Assembly (NCBI GenBank): GCA_000376725.2
Contig: KZ312439.1
Coordinates: 267,316-331,315 of the forward strand
DNA: 64,000 nt
Direction: 5' to 3'
DNA from: Ladona fulva
Lineage: Eukaryota > Arthropoda > Insecta > Odonata > Libellulidae
The notes under the pieces are model-generated. The model was not told the DNA's origin and made no database searches. It worked only from the letters and a program-made list of their open reading frames with translations. Both the position numbers and the translations under genes were made by a program. Positions 45,600 to 55,345 of the stretch are shown here, in pieces (position 1 is the first letter of the stretch; each line of letters opens with the position of its first letter).

Positions 45600-47700
45600 A
45601 ACCTTCCATTTCTTCTTCTGTTTCCTCTATTTTTCAGCTGAAAGTCGCGGATATCGCGAAAATGGAATCTCATCGCGTTCCCTCAAGTTTAACATTTACT
45701 AAAAAAATGGAAAAAATGAAAAGTAGTAGCACTTCTTCATCTGGGCGTCGGAAGATTCAGAAGTCCGCGCTTCGTTATCAGCCTCCTTTCGGAAGGCGTC
45801 CTTTCACTCTCGCCGTAAATAGTAAAACATAAAGACGTAAACAAGAGAGCCAAGACCTGCCTCGCATGTTTTCGTCTACGTCACCGTTTTAGAATGACGC
45901 GCCGCATGGAGGGAAGGACAAACGTAGGAGATGGGGAACACGGCAGAAAAAAGTGGCGAAGTTGCTAAGAGCGCCACGTAAACCGAAAGGCGTCCGTGAA
46001 CGCCAGCTATGAGAAGCTTTGCAAGACTTAAGCGGAAGGCTCGCTTGTCGTATGTTTGCACTTGGAAAACGCCTTCCCTTCAAACATCCGAGTGCGTCCG
46101 CTCGCCCCGATTTCAAACCATTTGAGATAAGGGAGATACGGAGGACTGCGATAGACAAGAGACCGAAGTCGTCCACTTCCGAGAGAGACTGGCCTGTAAA
46201 ACGGAGGAAGGAGAGTGATTCGCGCAAGGTTGCGATTTGGCGAAGGAGGCAGAGCATCGACGGCCGAGGTGAGCGCCGGTCGAGGCGATCTAGTAAGAAG
46301 GAGAGGTAAAACGAGTGGGAAGGAGGTAGAGGCAAAACAAGCTGAAAAGGCGCAACAGAGGAGTTCGTGCATTGAGTGCGGGAGTGCTGACAATTCTTCC
46401 AAGCTCTCCTCGAACTCTGAGGAGGTTAAAGTTTGATTGTCCGATGGGGCTAATCGAAGGATCGCGCATCTAACTTGCAGAGATAGACAGCAACTTTATG
46501 AGTGAGGAGATGCTTTTAGGAAAATACGGAATCATTGTTCTGGGAAGGTATTGGTAACGTGGGGATCTATCCAGGAGGAAAATTCGCCCTAGCGAATTTC
46601 GTAGGGGCTTATTTTAGAGGAAGACGTAATAAAAAGGGGTGATCCTCTCTTGGAGAGAATCCGCGTGTTCGAGCTCGTCTGCGATAGTGGAGGAAAGGGT
46701 CGAAACTGTGTCGCCATCTGGAAGCAGGCGAGAGGGAGAAAGGAGCAGTAGGAAGGGCGAGAGGGGAATCAGCGCCAGCGCACTGCATCTCCCATTCATT
46801 GGGAAGGCTTTGGCGGGACGGAGATTCCCTCCGCCTCCGCGGGGTACTCCCGCACGACGTCCCGGGGTACCGCCTCCGTGACAACCCTAACCTTCTGGAT
46901 AAAACCTTGGCACCCTTCAATCCTACCATCCACACCCCCCTCCCACCTCGTTCCCGTTCGTCCGACCCGCTGAAGGCAACACCCCGGGGAAATCTAGCGA
47001 TCGGCAGAGCCAACCCTTCCTCCATAAAAATTCGGGATCGAAGTCACCCATCGGCGCGATGGCCGCAGAATGTGCTCTCTTATCAGGCGGCGCGGAGCGA
47101 TATGGTGGAGCAGTGGCGGCTGCGGTGGAGGGCGTCGGAACCAGCGGCGCGGAGTGGGGGCCGCACCCGGGTGCAGAGGAGGGAGAGATTGAGGATGGAG
47201 GAGATGCGGAGGAAAGAGTGGGGGAGAGGGACGCGATCCTGAATCGAGAGAAGAGACTTCCCGGCATAACAGTGCAGAATCCGATGCAGTCTGAGAAGGA
47301 CACCGGTCATGAGGTCCCGACCTCTATCAAGCTCTACCGAAGAAGATGGCTCATACTGGCCATCTTCGTATCCTTCTCAGCCTCCAACGCCATGCAATGG
47401 ATCCAGTACTCAATCATCACCAACGTGGTCACCAAATACTACAGTGTGGACTCCATAGCCGTCGACTGGACCTCGATGATCTACATGATCACCTACATCC
47501 CTTTCATATTTCCCGCTTCCTGGCTGATCGAGAAGAAGGTGAGTTTCTTTTTCGCATTTTTTCCCGCCCGCAGAGTATCGGTTGCAGGGGACCAAAGTTT
47601 TGAGCTACGCGCCGCGAGGTAGGAAAAAGGGGCGGAGGTTCTTTGTTTACTTCCTTCTCTCTTTGCACGCTCCAAGCCTCTATCATTCACTTCATCGTGC
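45600..47700 (+). promoter_or_regulatory. CpG-rich promoter / 5' region of the FLVCR-like gene
   Basis: CG dinucleotides are dense here and rare elsewhere in the window, most strongly at 45900-46480 and 46640-47240. The stretch ends just after the first coding exon. It therefore probably holds the transcription start, 5' untranslated exon(s) and core promoter. I cannot place the start site: no convincing TATA box is seen, as is usual for such promoters. Many overlapping open frames on both strands here (up to 159 codons, for example 45194-45673, 45889-46335 and 46609-47025) are expected in GC-rich DNA and I do not call them genes. Confidence 0.6.
47059..47538 (+). CDS. FLVCR: FLVCR-like heme/choline transporter, first coding exon
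   Basis: Exon 1 encodes 160 residues in phase 0 and ends IEKK at a consensus donor (AAG|GTGAGT, GT at 47539-47540). Residues 1-90 are a Gly/Glu-rich cytoplasmic tail. From residue 93 (YRRRWLILAIFVSFSASNAM) it matches FLVCR1/FLVCR2 of the major facilitator superfamily. TM1 is about 97-117 with NAMQWIQYSI, then TNVVTKYYSVDSIAVDWTSM leads into TM2 (about 136-157) ending IFPASWLIEKK, the usual loop 2-3 start. Family members move heme, choline or ethanolamine across plasma or mitochondrial membranes. Start: the last in-frame stop is at 46900-46902, no in-frame ATG lies between, and ATG 47059 has G at -3 and +4. The other ten or so TM segments must lie beyond this window. FLVCR1 versus FLVCR2 cannot be settled from one exon. 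Confidence 0.93.
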
Positions 47701-50189
47701 AGCTTCCATCGGGAAGAAGTCTTCTGTATACTAAATCGCGCTTGTGTTTACATCCTGAGAATGTTTTGTACGCGGAATGATGCTGAACGAGCTTTTAAAC
47801 GATTTTTAAACGTACGAACGGGGATCGATTCCGCGCCAATTTTTCGCGCGCTCCTTTTATTTGTGATAGAAAATGAACACCATTGAGAGCGTTTTTGTTT
47901 CGCTTTAGTATTTCGCACGTGCTATAGTTAAAGGTAGGTTTATCACAATTTCATGGCAAGAAACCGGGACTTATTTAATTTTGAAGTGATTGAAACGGAA
48001 ACATTGCCCTCCAACTTAGTCTGTGTTACTTCCACATGCTTTAAAACCAATTCAAGTGTTGCATTGTCACTGCTTATGACATTTTACGTTGATATTACAT
48101 CTCTAATCGAAATTCATGCATCTACAACTGTTTTATTTCATTAAGTTTTTCTTCAAACCGGGACAAAGAGAAAAATTGACCGGGACCAAACGGGACGAAT
48201 AGTAAGCCTGGTTAAAGGAAAAGAGACATGATTTAACTATAGTTGAGCCTTTGCCTCTCGACTTAATTAGTATTAATTATTCTTATTTTAATTATTTGCG
48301 GAAAATTTATTCCTTCGTATATAAAATAAAACAGGCCTCTGCATTCCAGCTATTGTGATAAACGTGGGATATCGTGATAACGTTATTTGACTCTATGTTC
48401 AAACCAAACTAACCCCATGACATTACGCAATCCATTAGGGATTTCTTTAAAGCTTTATAATGTCGAAATCATTACCAAAAGGCTACCGAAGTAAGTAATT
48501 TCAATTTTCAACGTAAGCACGCGCGATTAAGATAAGCCCATTCCAGCGCAACTCTTTTCCTTATTTATTCACGCTTCTATGAGTCTTTAATGTGTCAATC
48601 ATAGATACTGTCATTTAGCAATCATATATATGGTCCAAAGTACTCAGTTCTATATCATTAGTCGACGCGTGAGCATCTTGAATTTCTGTATAGAATATTT
48701 CAGCAATTTTTTATGCAGTAGACAGTACTGGCTGATGGATTTAGACCCCTTCTAGCAAAATTTCAAGCCATCTGTCGATATCGTTTTCATTTTGAGAGAC
48801 TTCAGTGACTATTTTACTCCGCATAAAATTTGATCCCTCGAATGAGCTGCTCTAAATTCTTCATGTCACTCCAAAGGAATCTCCTCACCCAGGAAACAAA
48901 TCCATCCATTTATTATCCTTATCATTGCTCACGAAATTCGAATTCCAATTTTACAATACCTACTTTACAAGACACTCTGCCGTTAACTTTGCAACTTCCG
49001 GAAATCATAAGTTGCCTCATTTGATGTTATATGACAATCACAAAAAAAATTATTTTGTGAAATATTGATGTTTTATATTTTATATCGGTAATTTTTAGAA
49101 AGCAATTAACTATTACATATATTAAAAGCTACCTTCCTATTATCATGATTGTTCAGTTCATAATACAGTACAGTCTAGAGTCTAGTGGAAAAAGATATAT
49201 TAAAGATATTTTTGAATTAATTTTATTTCATAGAATTTTCAATAAAATGAAAATGCTAAATTTCGGCTTATATTAATGCGAAAGAAAATGTTAGATTTTA
49301 TTAAAGCTCTGAGAGAAATCGCAGACGGATTTAACTCAGTGATATTCATGGGAAATTAAGGGTGATTATAAGATAACGAATATTTTAGGGATGTGACGTG
49401 ATTTCCTGCCTCTCTCTTAACTATCACGCTCTCTCTCTCTCTTCACGATTTCGCCGTGGGAGTTGCAAACGGAAATTGTTGGCGGTTATTCTATCTACCG
49501 TGGCTCCTTTAAGTTTCGCCGTTTGCCAAAGTCGTTTGGTTTCAACTTGAGAAATTTGCGACCGAATACTTTAAACGCCGAAGGATGTGGAATTTCGCAT
49601 TATCCGCCCTCCGAAAGTTCGCACTGCTCGATTTCCGGGCGGAGCAGCGGAACAAGTGGCTTCCCGCAACCGCTAGGATCGACCGGCCAAAATCCCGGAG
49701 CGCATGAAAAGATCGCCTTCTCCATCAAATCTGCCTCTAACTTTTTTTAAATCTTTCAATGCATTCTGTCAGTCAAGAGGAAGTGGAAGATATTTTGAGA
49801 GCTTACCGTTGGAGTCTATAAGGGATCCCACTTTCCTTTTAATCCTTCTTTTCAGTTAATCATGCGGTTTTCCGGTCCTCTAAACGTAAAATTTGCGATT
49901 GGCTGCAGACATCTCGAAAATACAAGGTAAAAAAGAAGTAAAGCACGAAACGAAAATAACATTCTTCAGATCCAAGTTCCTACAACTAACGTCATTGAAA
50001 CAAATGGGGAATGTGCTATCGCAGTCCAACATATGTCATTTTTTATAAATCTAATTATGAAAATACTATATGCTTTTAAATACAATAAAACGCCAAATAT
50101 TAATAAATAGTATTTAAGAAATCGTTTATTGAAGTAAATTTCAGATAATGCTTATTTGGGAAACTTAGGCCATGGATGCATGTGTGGAA
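47539..50189 (+). other. Start of FLVCR-like intron 1
   Basis: Begins GTGAGTTTCTTT. No branch point/acceptor plus FLVCR exon was recognised. A (CT)7 tract lies at 49429-49442. A slightly GC-richer block at 49450-49740 contains an unrecognised 95-codon open frame. Intronic assignment assumes the gene continues to the right. Confidence 0.6.
49429..49442. repeat. (CT)7 microsatellite
   Basis: Fourteen bases of uninterrupted CT dinucleotide. Confidence 0.85.
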
Positions 50190-50334
50190 CTGTTATTGGG
50201 GTTTACTCCTTTTCTCTTGCACTCATGGAGTGTAAGAGAGAAAAGGAGTAAAACCCTTACCCTCATACACTCATACCCTCTCTTACACTCCATGAGTGCA
50301 ACTCATGCAGTGTAAGAGTAAAACCCAATAATAG
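50190..50334. mobile_element. MITE-like element of about 145 bp
   Basis: Imperfect terminal inverted repeats: left CTGTTATTGGGGTTTACTC, right (complement) GCTATTATTGGGTTTTACTC. Inside, 50198-50255 folds on itself (GTTTACTCCTTTTCTCTTGC against AGAGAGAAAAGGAGTAAAAC). A second inverted pair uses CACTCATGGAGTGTAAGAG and CTCTTACACTCCATGAGTG. No coding capacity. The small size, terminal inversions and strong fold are typical of a non-autonomous DNA transposon. Target duplication not identified, superfamily unknown. Confidence 0.6.
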
Positions 50335-52798
50335 CGAAAAATAAAATCAATTGTAGCCGCAGTCACTATGTGGAATTCTTTAGCTGATTTTATTCCAATG
50401 ATAGCGAATATGAGTACGAAAAGCAGCCTGAAAAATTACGCGAATCAGTAAGACTGTCAACTATATATTTGAATAAGTAAAAATAACTTTGGATAAGTAT
50501 TACGGAAAGAAAATTACAACATTTAGCATTCAAAGAATTCTTCTTTTGCGTCTCCTTTTACGTCAATCTGTTAAATTACTGTGACTGAAAAATGCCTAGA
50601 AAACTATTTTCACTCCGTCAGAATTCCACCAAGTCCGATCTTACTTTTATAAGTTTTTCATACTCTGATATCTTTTACTTCATAAACCTGTGGTGTTTAG
50701 AACGAACGCAAAGGCACAAATTTCTTAGCGGGTCGAATGAAAGGATGCGGCGGGCAGTTTGTCCAATACTGTCCTTCCGAAACGAGTTTCCGAAACGTTT
50801 GCAGCTTTGTCTCCAAATAATAACTTATCTGGTTCTCATATTATCTTTACAACAAAGCAATTGAAAACAGTAAAATCGAGGATAAGATATACCTACAGAA
50901 ATACGAAAAAATATGATAAGAATCAGATTCGATAGATTCGAGGCAAGATAAAGGGAGAATTCAAAGAATATTATTCCTTAAAAAGAAGTTAGATAAGTTA
51001 TGAGATAAGAAAGGTTACATCTCTCTTTTTCATACTAATCATTCGTACAAAAAGGCAGATCTAGATTGAAATTGATACTGTTTTCTAATTTAACTATAAA
51101 TATTCCAAATGTTGGCGAATAGATGAAATATTAGATTGAATAATTTTCGAAAAGGTTTTATCAACTAATGTACATAATATAGTATACATATTTAGTCTCA
51201 TTAGACAAAATGGTATAACTTTATATGAAACGGGAGTAATTTTCATTTACTGTTAAATGAATAATATTACGTAACCAGCCCTAGTGATTCTTAAAAGCAT
51301 CTAAAATGATTACTTTTTCGTAGTAAATTGTATATTATACGCCTATTCAACCAGAAAGTCACGCATCACATACAAGTTAAAAATTGTAAGAGTCCTTTAC
51401 TAAATCATAAATATCTTTACAGCTTAAAGAAAAGTACTTCGTAGCTACCACAAAATATTTTATTCGATCAAGTTAAATCTATTTTAGGAGCTATGAAGTG
51501 CTTTCCTTTTTGGTGTGAACTAATCCATTCCACAAAGTTACGCATGAACATATCAATTTCATAAATATTTCAACAGATTTACTGTTCATGATGGATATGA
51601 ACGCAGAAATACCAAAACGTTTAGTTAGATTCTTAGTGGAAGACATAAATGTAATTATTCTTACAGAAGTTACCTATTCTTTAGAATATTGATGAAGTTT
51701 TGTCAATCTTCTAAATAGGCTTATATAATATTAATCTCGAAAAGAATCAATGCATTTTACAGAATCTTAGTCCATTTACCAAAATTATTATTATTTTTTC
51801 AAAATAATGTTGTAGTTTTTAGGGAGAAAAAAGTTATAGCTAGTCAACAGCAGCGGCCCCCTGTCACCATTGTCGATGTATTATCACAATATGTAGAATA
51901 ATGAAAAATCAAATAGTATTCATCCTAATTCGAGCAAACATTTACCGCTCCTCTTAAGGAAAGGATCAGGAGAAGTAGAGTGTAGTTCCTGAACTGTAGC
52001 TTTAGCATATCTTCTGTTGCACTTCCTAAGTCATTTTCGTTAGGAAGTAAATTTGTTAATCTCTATTTCCTTTTAGTTGTTTGTATATATGAGGCATCCT
52101 CAAAGAATTTATAATTATGAATAATATTATAATCGTAACCAAATTATTAACTATGAGGTTGTAGGATAGTTCGAAGTTTGTTTAATATTTCCGTTGTTTA
52201 GAAAAACTGAAAAGCTGAGTAAACATTAGTCTTCCATATACTCAACATCTACTCTCATTATTGTCGTTTATTTCCACGAACCGCACTTTCAAGACAAAGA
52301 AAGTCATTCAATCTACGAGTTTTTCAAATCCACACTTCTCTTTCAGCAAAGAGAAAAATCATAGCGCCAGAAGTTCTGTCCTATATATTGAGATTGAAGT
52401 AAATAAAAAAGATACAAAAGAGAATTGAAATCTTTCTCGGAGATAAAAACGAAAGAACAGAAAGGGACATTCACTGTGATTCCTCTCAATCTTCCTTACT
52501 GAAAATCCGTATTACTGTGTCTCTTTATAATCTATATTTATTCCACCGTATTTTACTATCATTTCCCGACTCAGGCATAAGTCCTACGTTTACGCCTGAT
52601 TACACACACTCCGTGACTTCCTTTTGAAAGTTATGCTAAAAAGGCCTCGTTTTGGCAAAAGTAAACTGAGCGATAATAACAGACGGTAATTATCATTGCA
52701 ACCAGCTTACATAAAGCTATACTTGTGATAACCCTCTTAACATTGTCATAAATAGAGTGAAGTAATGAACTGTGCAATTCTCTGCCGGCGTTCTTGCT
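50335..52798. other. Intron 1, nothing recognised
   Basis: AT-rich sequence without a recognisable exon or repeat. A 90-codon open frame at 50592-50864 is unrecognised. Confidence 0.45.
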
Positions 52799-52826
52799 CT
52801 GAAGATGCCCCTTTCAGAGGCGAAAT
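52799..52826 (+). ncRNA. Decayed hammerhead-like motif
   Basis: CTGAAGA (fits CUGANGA), one T, then GCC...GGC able to pair across CCTTTCAGA, then GAAA followed by TAT. This is the same layout as the better motif at 55122-55156, but stem II has only 3 bp and the GAAAC-GTT part has become GAAATATG. The H17-equivalent base would be G, which is not allowed for cleavage. Best read as a fossil of the same kind of element, or chance. Confidence 0.3.
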
Positions 52827-54017
52827 ATGCATGTTAGCAGTAAGTTTTACTTTTGATGGTTTGTGGATGATATCTTATTCTATTACTTAAGTTAAATCTG
52901 AAGATACAAGGAAAAGAAACTACATAGAAAAACTAAGTTGTATTTAAAAATAAATAAAAATTGACTAAATTGAGGTCTTTTTTTAGCAACCTATCGATAA
53001 ACTTTTAAGTGCTGGTCTTCAGAGTTGTACGGAAAAACTTACGCATGAGGCTGTTCTGCCGCCAGATGAGCGTAAAGTTTATTTTGAACCCAATGTAAAT
53101 CAATGGCGATCGCTCATTTAGTGTGTTTTTCGGCCGTTTTCCCCGCTAATGTATCTTCCCAGTTGAGTTCGCCACCGGTGATCTGTCGCTACCGCTTAGA
53201 GAGCAGCTCTCCGCCGATATTTTTAGGGCCTCCGGTGACGCATTTTAGGAGTGGAACAAAAACGAGACTTTCGATGAGGAATGTCCAGCAACCATCTCCT
53301 CGCTTTTTTCTGAGACAAGGAAAAAAAACAATCGCGAGTGATTCTTTCGTTATGCGTACCCTCCCGCCTCATTGACTTAGGTTAGCATGGGATTTTATTT
53401 TCAGCCCTCGTCTATGATATCCTGACTGACTTTTTCTTCACTAGAAAAGCTCGTTTTTGCTGCCGAAAAGAGTAAGGCAAAGTTCCAAGGGTAAAATATC
53501 AACGTCTTGGATTAATATTTTTTAGCAGTAGTAACCTCGTTAAGATTTTCAAATACAATCAAGTTTCCTTACTCGAGAGATTCCAAATTATTAAATGGCA
53601 TAAGGCATCTTTTGTCTAGAAAATGAAGTAAAATTTTATTTCTTCCTGATGCTTGCGATTTGAATTCAGTGCCACCTTCAACAGAGCTTTGCAATTAACA
53701 ATGACGTCCTCACAAAAGGCATTGCCTGTAACTTAAAAATTTTCGGTATGATATGTTTGATTNATCAAGTTTGTCTAAGTAACAGAATATATTTGCGAAT
53801 CTGTGCTGTGTTTGGCGGTTTTCCGCAATATGTGGGTTATAGAATGAGCTAAAATAAAGCGTTGGAGAACTTTCGTGGTCCATAGATACATAAATGTATC
53901 TGGTTCCACATGCTTCATGGAAGGGTTGAACTTGTAGGTAACATATGCCTAATATTCTACCATAAATGTTCTAAGAGGTGGGCCTAAGCGTGCGATCAAC
54001 TTCTTTACGTTTGAACG
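52827..54017. other. Intron 1, nothing recognised
   Basis: Contains an unrecognised 90-codon open frame (53103-53375) in a GC-richer patch and the n at 53763. Confidence 0.45.
53763..53763. other. Ambiguous base, probable contig join
   Basis: Single n. No repeat edge coincides with it, unlike at the other four n positions. Confidence 0.55.
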
Positions 54018-54068
54018 CCTGGAAATAACTTCTCCATCTTCACAAAATGTGGAGAACTTATTTCCAGG
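54018..54068. repeat. 19 bp hairpin CCTGGAAATAA
   Basis: CCTGGAAATAACTTCTCCA pairs with TGGAGAACTTATTTCCAGG with one mismatch, around a 13-base loop. It may be a small MITE remnant. No target duplication assigned. Confidence 0.6.
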
Positions 54069-54264
54069 GTGATATCATTCATATTTTTAAACAAGCACTC
54101 ACGCTTTTCTCACTATTTCATTGAACAGATGTAAGGATATTTTGACTTTTAGCGCAGTTAATGGAGGATTACTTTAAATTTTGGTTAAGATGGAAAGATC
54201 ATGCCCTCCTACGTAATCTGAGATTTAATGTTGTTTTTACTATTCGTGTTTGATATATATAAAA

Positions 54265-54420
54265 AGCAAATGCCTGTCCGTCTGTCCGTCCCCCTATTTT
54301 TCTCAGAAACGGCTTACCTTAGAGATCTGAAACAAACTGCATTGTGTTTCTACGATGCTGAAACCCCCAGGAAAACTATTCCCATCTCTGTAAAGGCCCG
54401 GGTTCGAACCCAGAAGCCCA
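54265..54420. repeat. Repeat-like stretch with palindromic B-box word
   Basis: CTGTCCGTCTGTCCGTCCCC (54273 region) leads to TTTCTCAGAAACGGCTTACC and later the palindrome GGGTTCGAACCC at 54400-54411, which reads as a B box on either strand. The (CTGTCCGT)n plus TTTCTCAGAAACGGCTT combination looks like repeat DNA. There is no second copy in this window. Confidence 0.35.
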
Positions 54421-54473
54421 TAATACGTTTCCTTAAGAGATGAACGTAAATGACGTTTTCATGACTTGGAGAT

Positions 54474-54788
54474 GTTGCTTCTTTTACAAAATTAACTGAG
54501 AAACAATGGTCCTACGAAATTGATACGTCACAAGAAAGGAAAATAATCATAGAATCTTATTTTAGTCGTGAATCGTTCATATAATTTCGAAACTGCGAGA
54601 ACTTTGATAAAATACACGGAAAATTCGTAAAATGTTTAGGGAATAAACAACCCATCCCTTTGACGACTAGGCAATTGTTGAACACTGACTTCATGAGTCA
54701 TCCGATATAAAAACACGAGGGTAATCGGTAAGTGTACTTTTCCATAAGAAATGTATGTACATAAAATGGATTTTCGTTACCTGCAGCG
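54474..54788 (+). repeat. 315 bp tandem duplication, unit 1
   Basis: Shares with the following unit the words TCTTTTACAAAATTA, GAAACAAT-GTCCTACGAAATTGA, TCACAAGAAAGGAAAA, TTCGTAAAATGTTTGGGAA-type and AATAAACAACCCATCCCTTT, in the same order. No coding potential. Confidence 0.82.
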
Positions 54789-55041
54789 GTTGTTTCTTTT
54801 ACAAAATTATATTAGAAACAATAGTCCTACGAAATTGAGACAAGTGTCACAAGAAAGGAAAAGGATCATATATTCTTATTATAGTCGTGTAATATTGATA
54901 TAGATCCGAACTTTCAAGGATTTTGATAAAACACACGGAAATTTCGTAAAATGTTTGGGAAATAAACAACCCATCCCTTTGACGACTATGGCCATTTGTT
55001 TCAGAAAGTCTTCACGGGAGACTAACCGGATTGTTTCTTGG

Positions 55042-55095
55042 TGTAGAACCAACGTTTCTGCCACTTTCACCGTGGCCATCTTCAGGGTGTATCCC
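55042..55095 (-). ncRNA. Hammerhead-ribozyme-like motif (left arm)
   Basis: Reverse complement of the right-arm motif, with CTGAAGA and GAAAC preserved. The one mismatch between arms (GTTTCTGCC here against GTTTCGGCC expected) changes the last base pair of stem II, leaving 5 of 6 pairs. It carries the same extra nucleotide after CTGAAGA. Confidence 0.45.
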
Positions 55096-55111
55096 TCGGC
55101 GGGTAATACAA

Positions 55112-55165
55112 GGGATACACCCTGAAGATGGCCACGGTGAAAGTGGCCGAAACGTTGGTTCTACA
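55112..55165 (+). ncRNA. Hammerhead-ribozyme-like motif (right arm)
   Basis: CTGAAGA (55122-55128, fits CUGANGA), T, stem II GGCCAC/GTGGCC (55130-55135 with 55143-55148, 6 bp, loop GGTGAAA), then GAAA (55149-55152) and CGTT. ACGT could form the very short self-complementary helix III known from Penelope-type hammerheads, which work as dimers. Cleavage would fall after the second T of GTT, and GGT after it can pair with ACC before CTGAAGA (helix I). Odd: the extra T at 55129 between the core and stem II is not in the canonical fold and may weaken or abolish cleavage. Activity not established. Confidence 0.5.
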
Positions 55166-55345
55166 CCAAGAAACAATCCGGTTAGTCTCCCGTGAAGACT
55201 TTCTGAAACAAACCATTCACCGGGAAAGCACCATATCCTTGACTATGGCCATTGTTGAATGTTGATTTCATGAATTATCCCATATAAACGATGGAGATAA
55301 TCAGTTCTTATAATTTTTATAAGAAATTTACGTAAAGTAGGCTTC

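Larger units (their letters stand above)
54997..55240. mobile_element. Inverted-repeat insertion, probably Penelope-like terminus
   Basis: A 244 bp insertion flanked by a 13 bp target-site duplication, GACTATGGCCATT at 54984-54996 and 55241-55253. Nearly all of it is an inverted repeat: complementarity runs 54995-55096 against 55111-55212 (two outer bases lie in the target), 102 bp arms with one mismatch around a 14 bp centre, plus a 28 bp right tail. Each arm carries a hammerhead-like core next to GAAACGTTGG. Penelope-like retroelements are known to carry minimal hammerhead motifs in their terminal repeats, to occur with inverted terminal repeats, and to make target duplications of variable length. 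No Penelope reverse transcriptase is present. A plain MITE is the alternative. Confidence 0.65.
54789..55345 (+). repeat. 315 bp tandem duplication, unit 2 (interrupted)
   Basis: Aligned with unit 1 up to 54996. It is then broken by a 244 bp insertion and resumes at about 55241 (GACTATGGCCATTGTTGAAT, matching GACTAGGCAATTGTTGAACA of unit 1). Unit 1 thus preserves the empty target site, so the insertion came after the duplication. Confidence 0.8.

Noticed and set aside
45194..47025. Several 100-159 codon frames on both strands upstream of FLVCR
   Set aside because: They overlap each other on opposite strands inside a CpG-rich region, are Arg/Ser/Pro-rich, and none is recognisable. Best explained by base composition.
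47539..47622. Continuation of the FLVCR frame past 47538
   Set aside because: The next residues (VSFFFAFFPARRVSV) do not match the family, and AAG|GTGAGT is a consensus donor. This is intron read-through.
49463..49750. 95-codon frame as the next FLVCR exon
   Set aside because: It lacks any transmembrane or FLVCR-like sequence and is not framed by convincing splice sites.
54879..55079. 66-codon reverse frame as a small protein
   Set aside because: It lies within one arm of the inverted insertion, and its sequence follows from the repeat.
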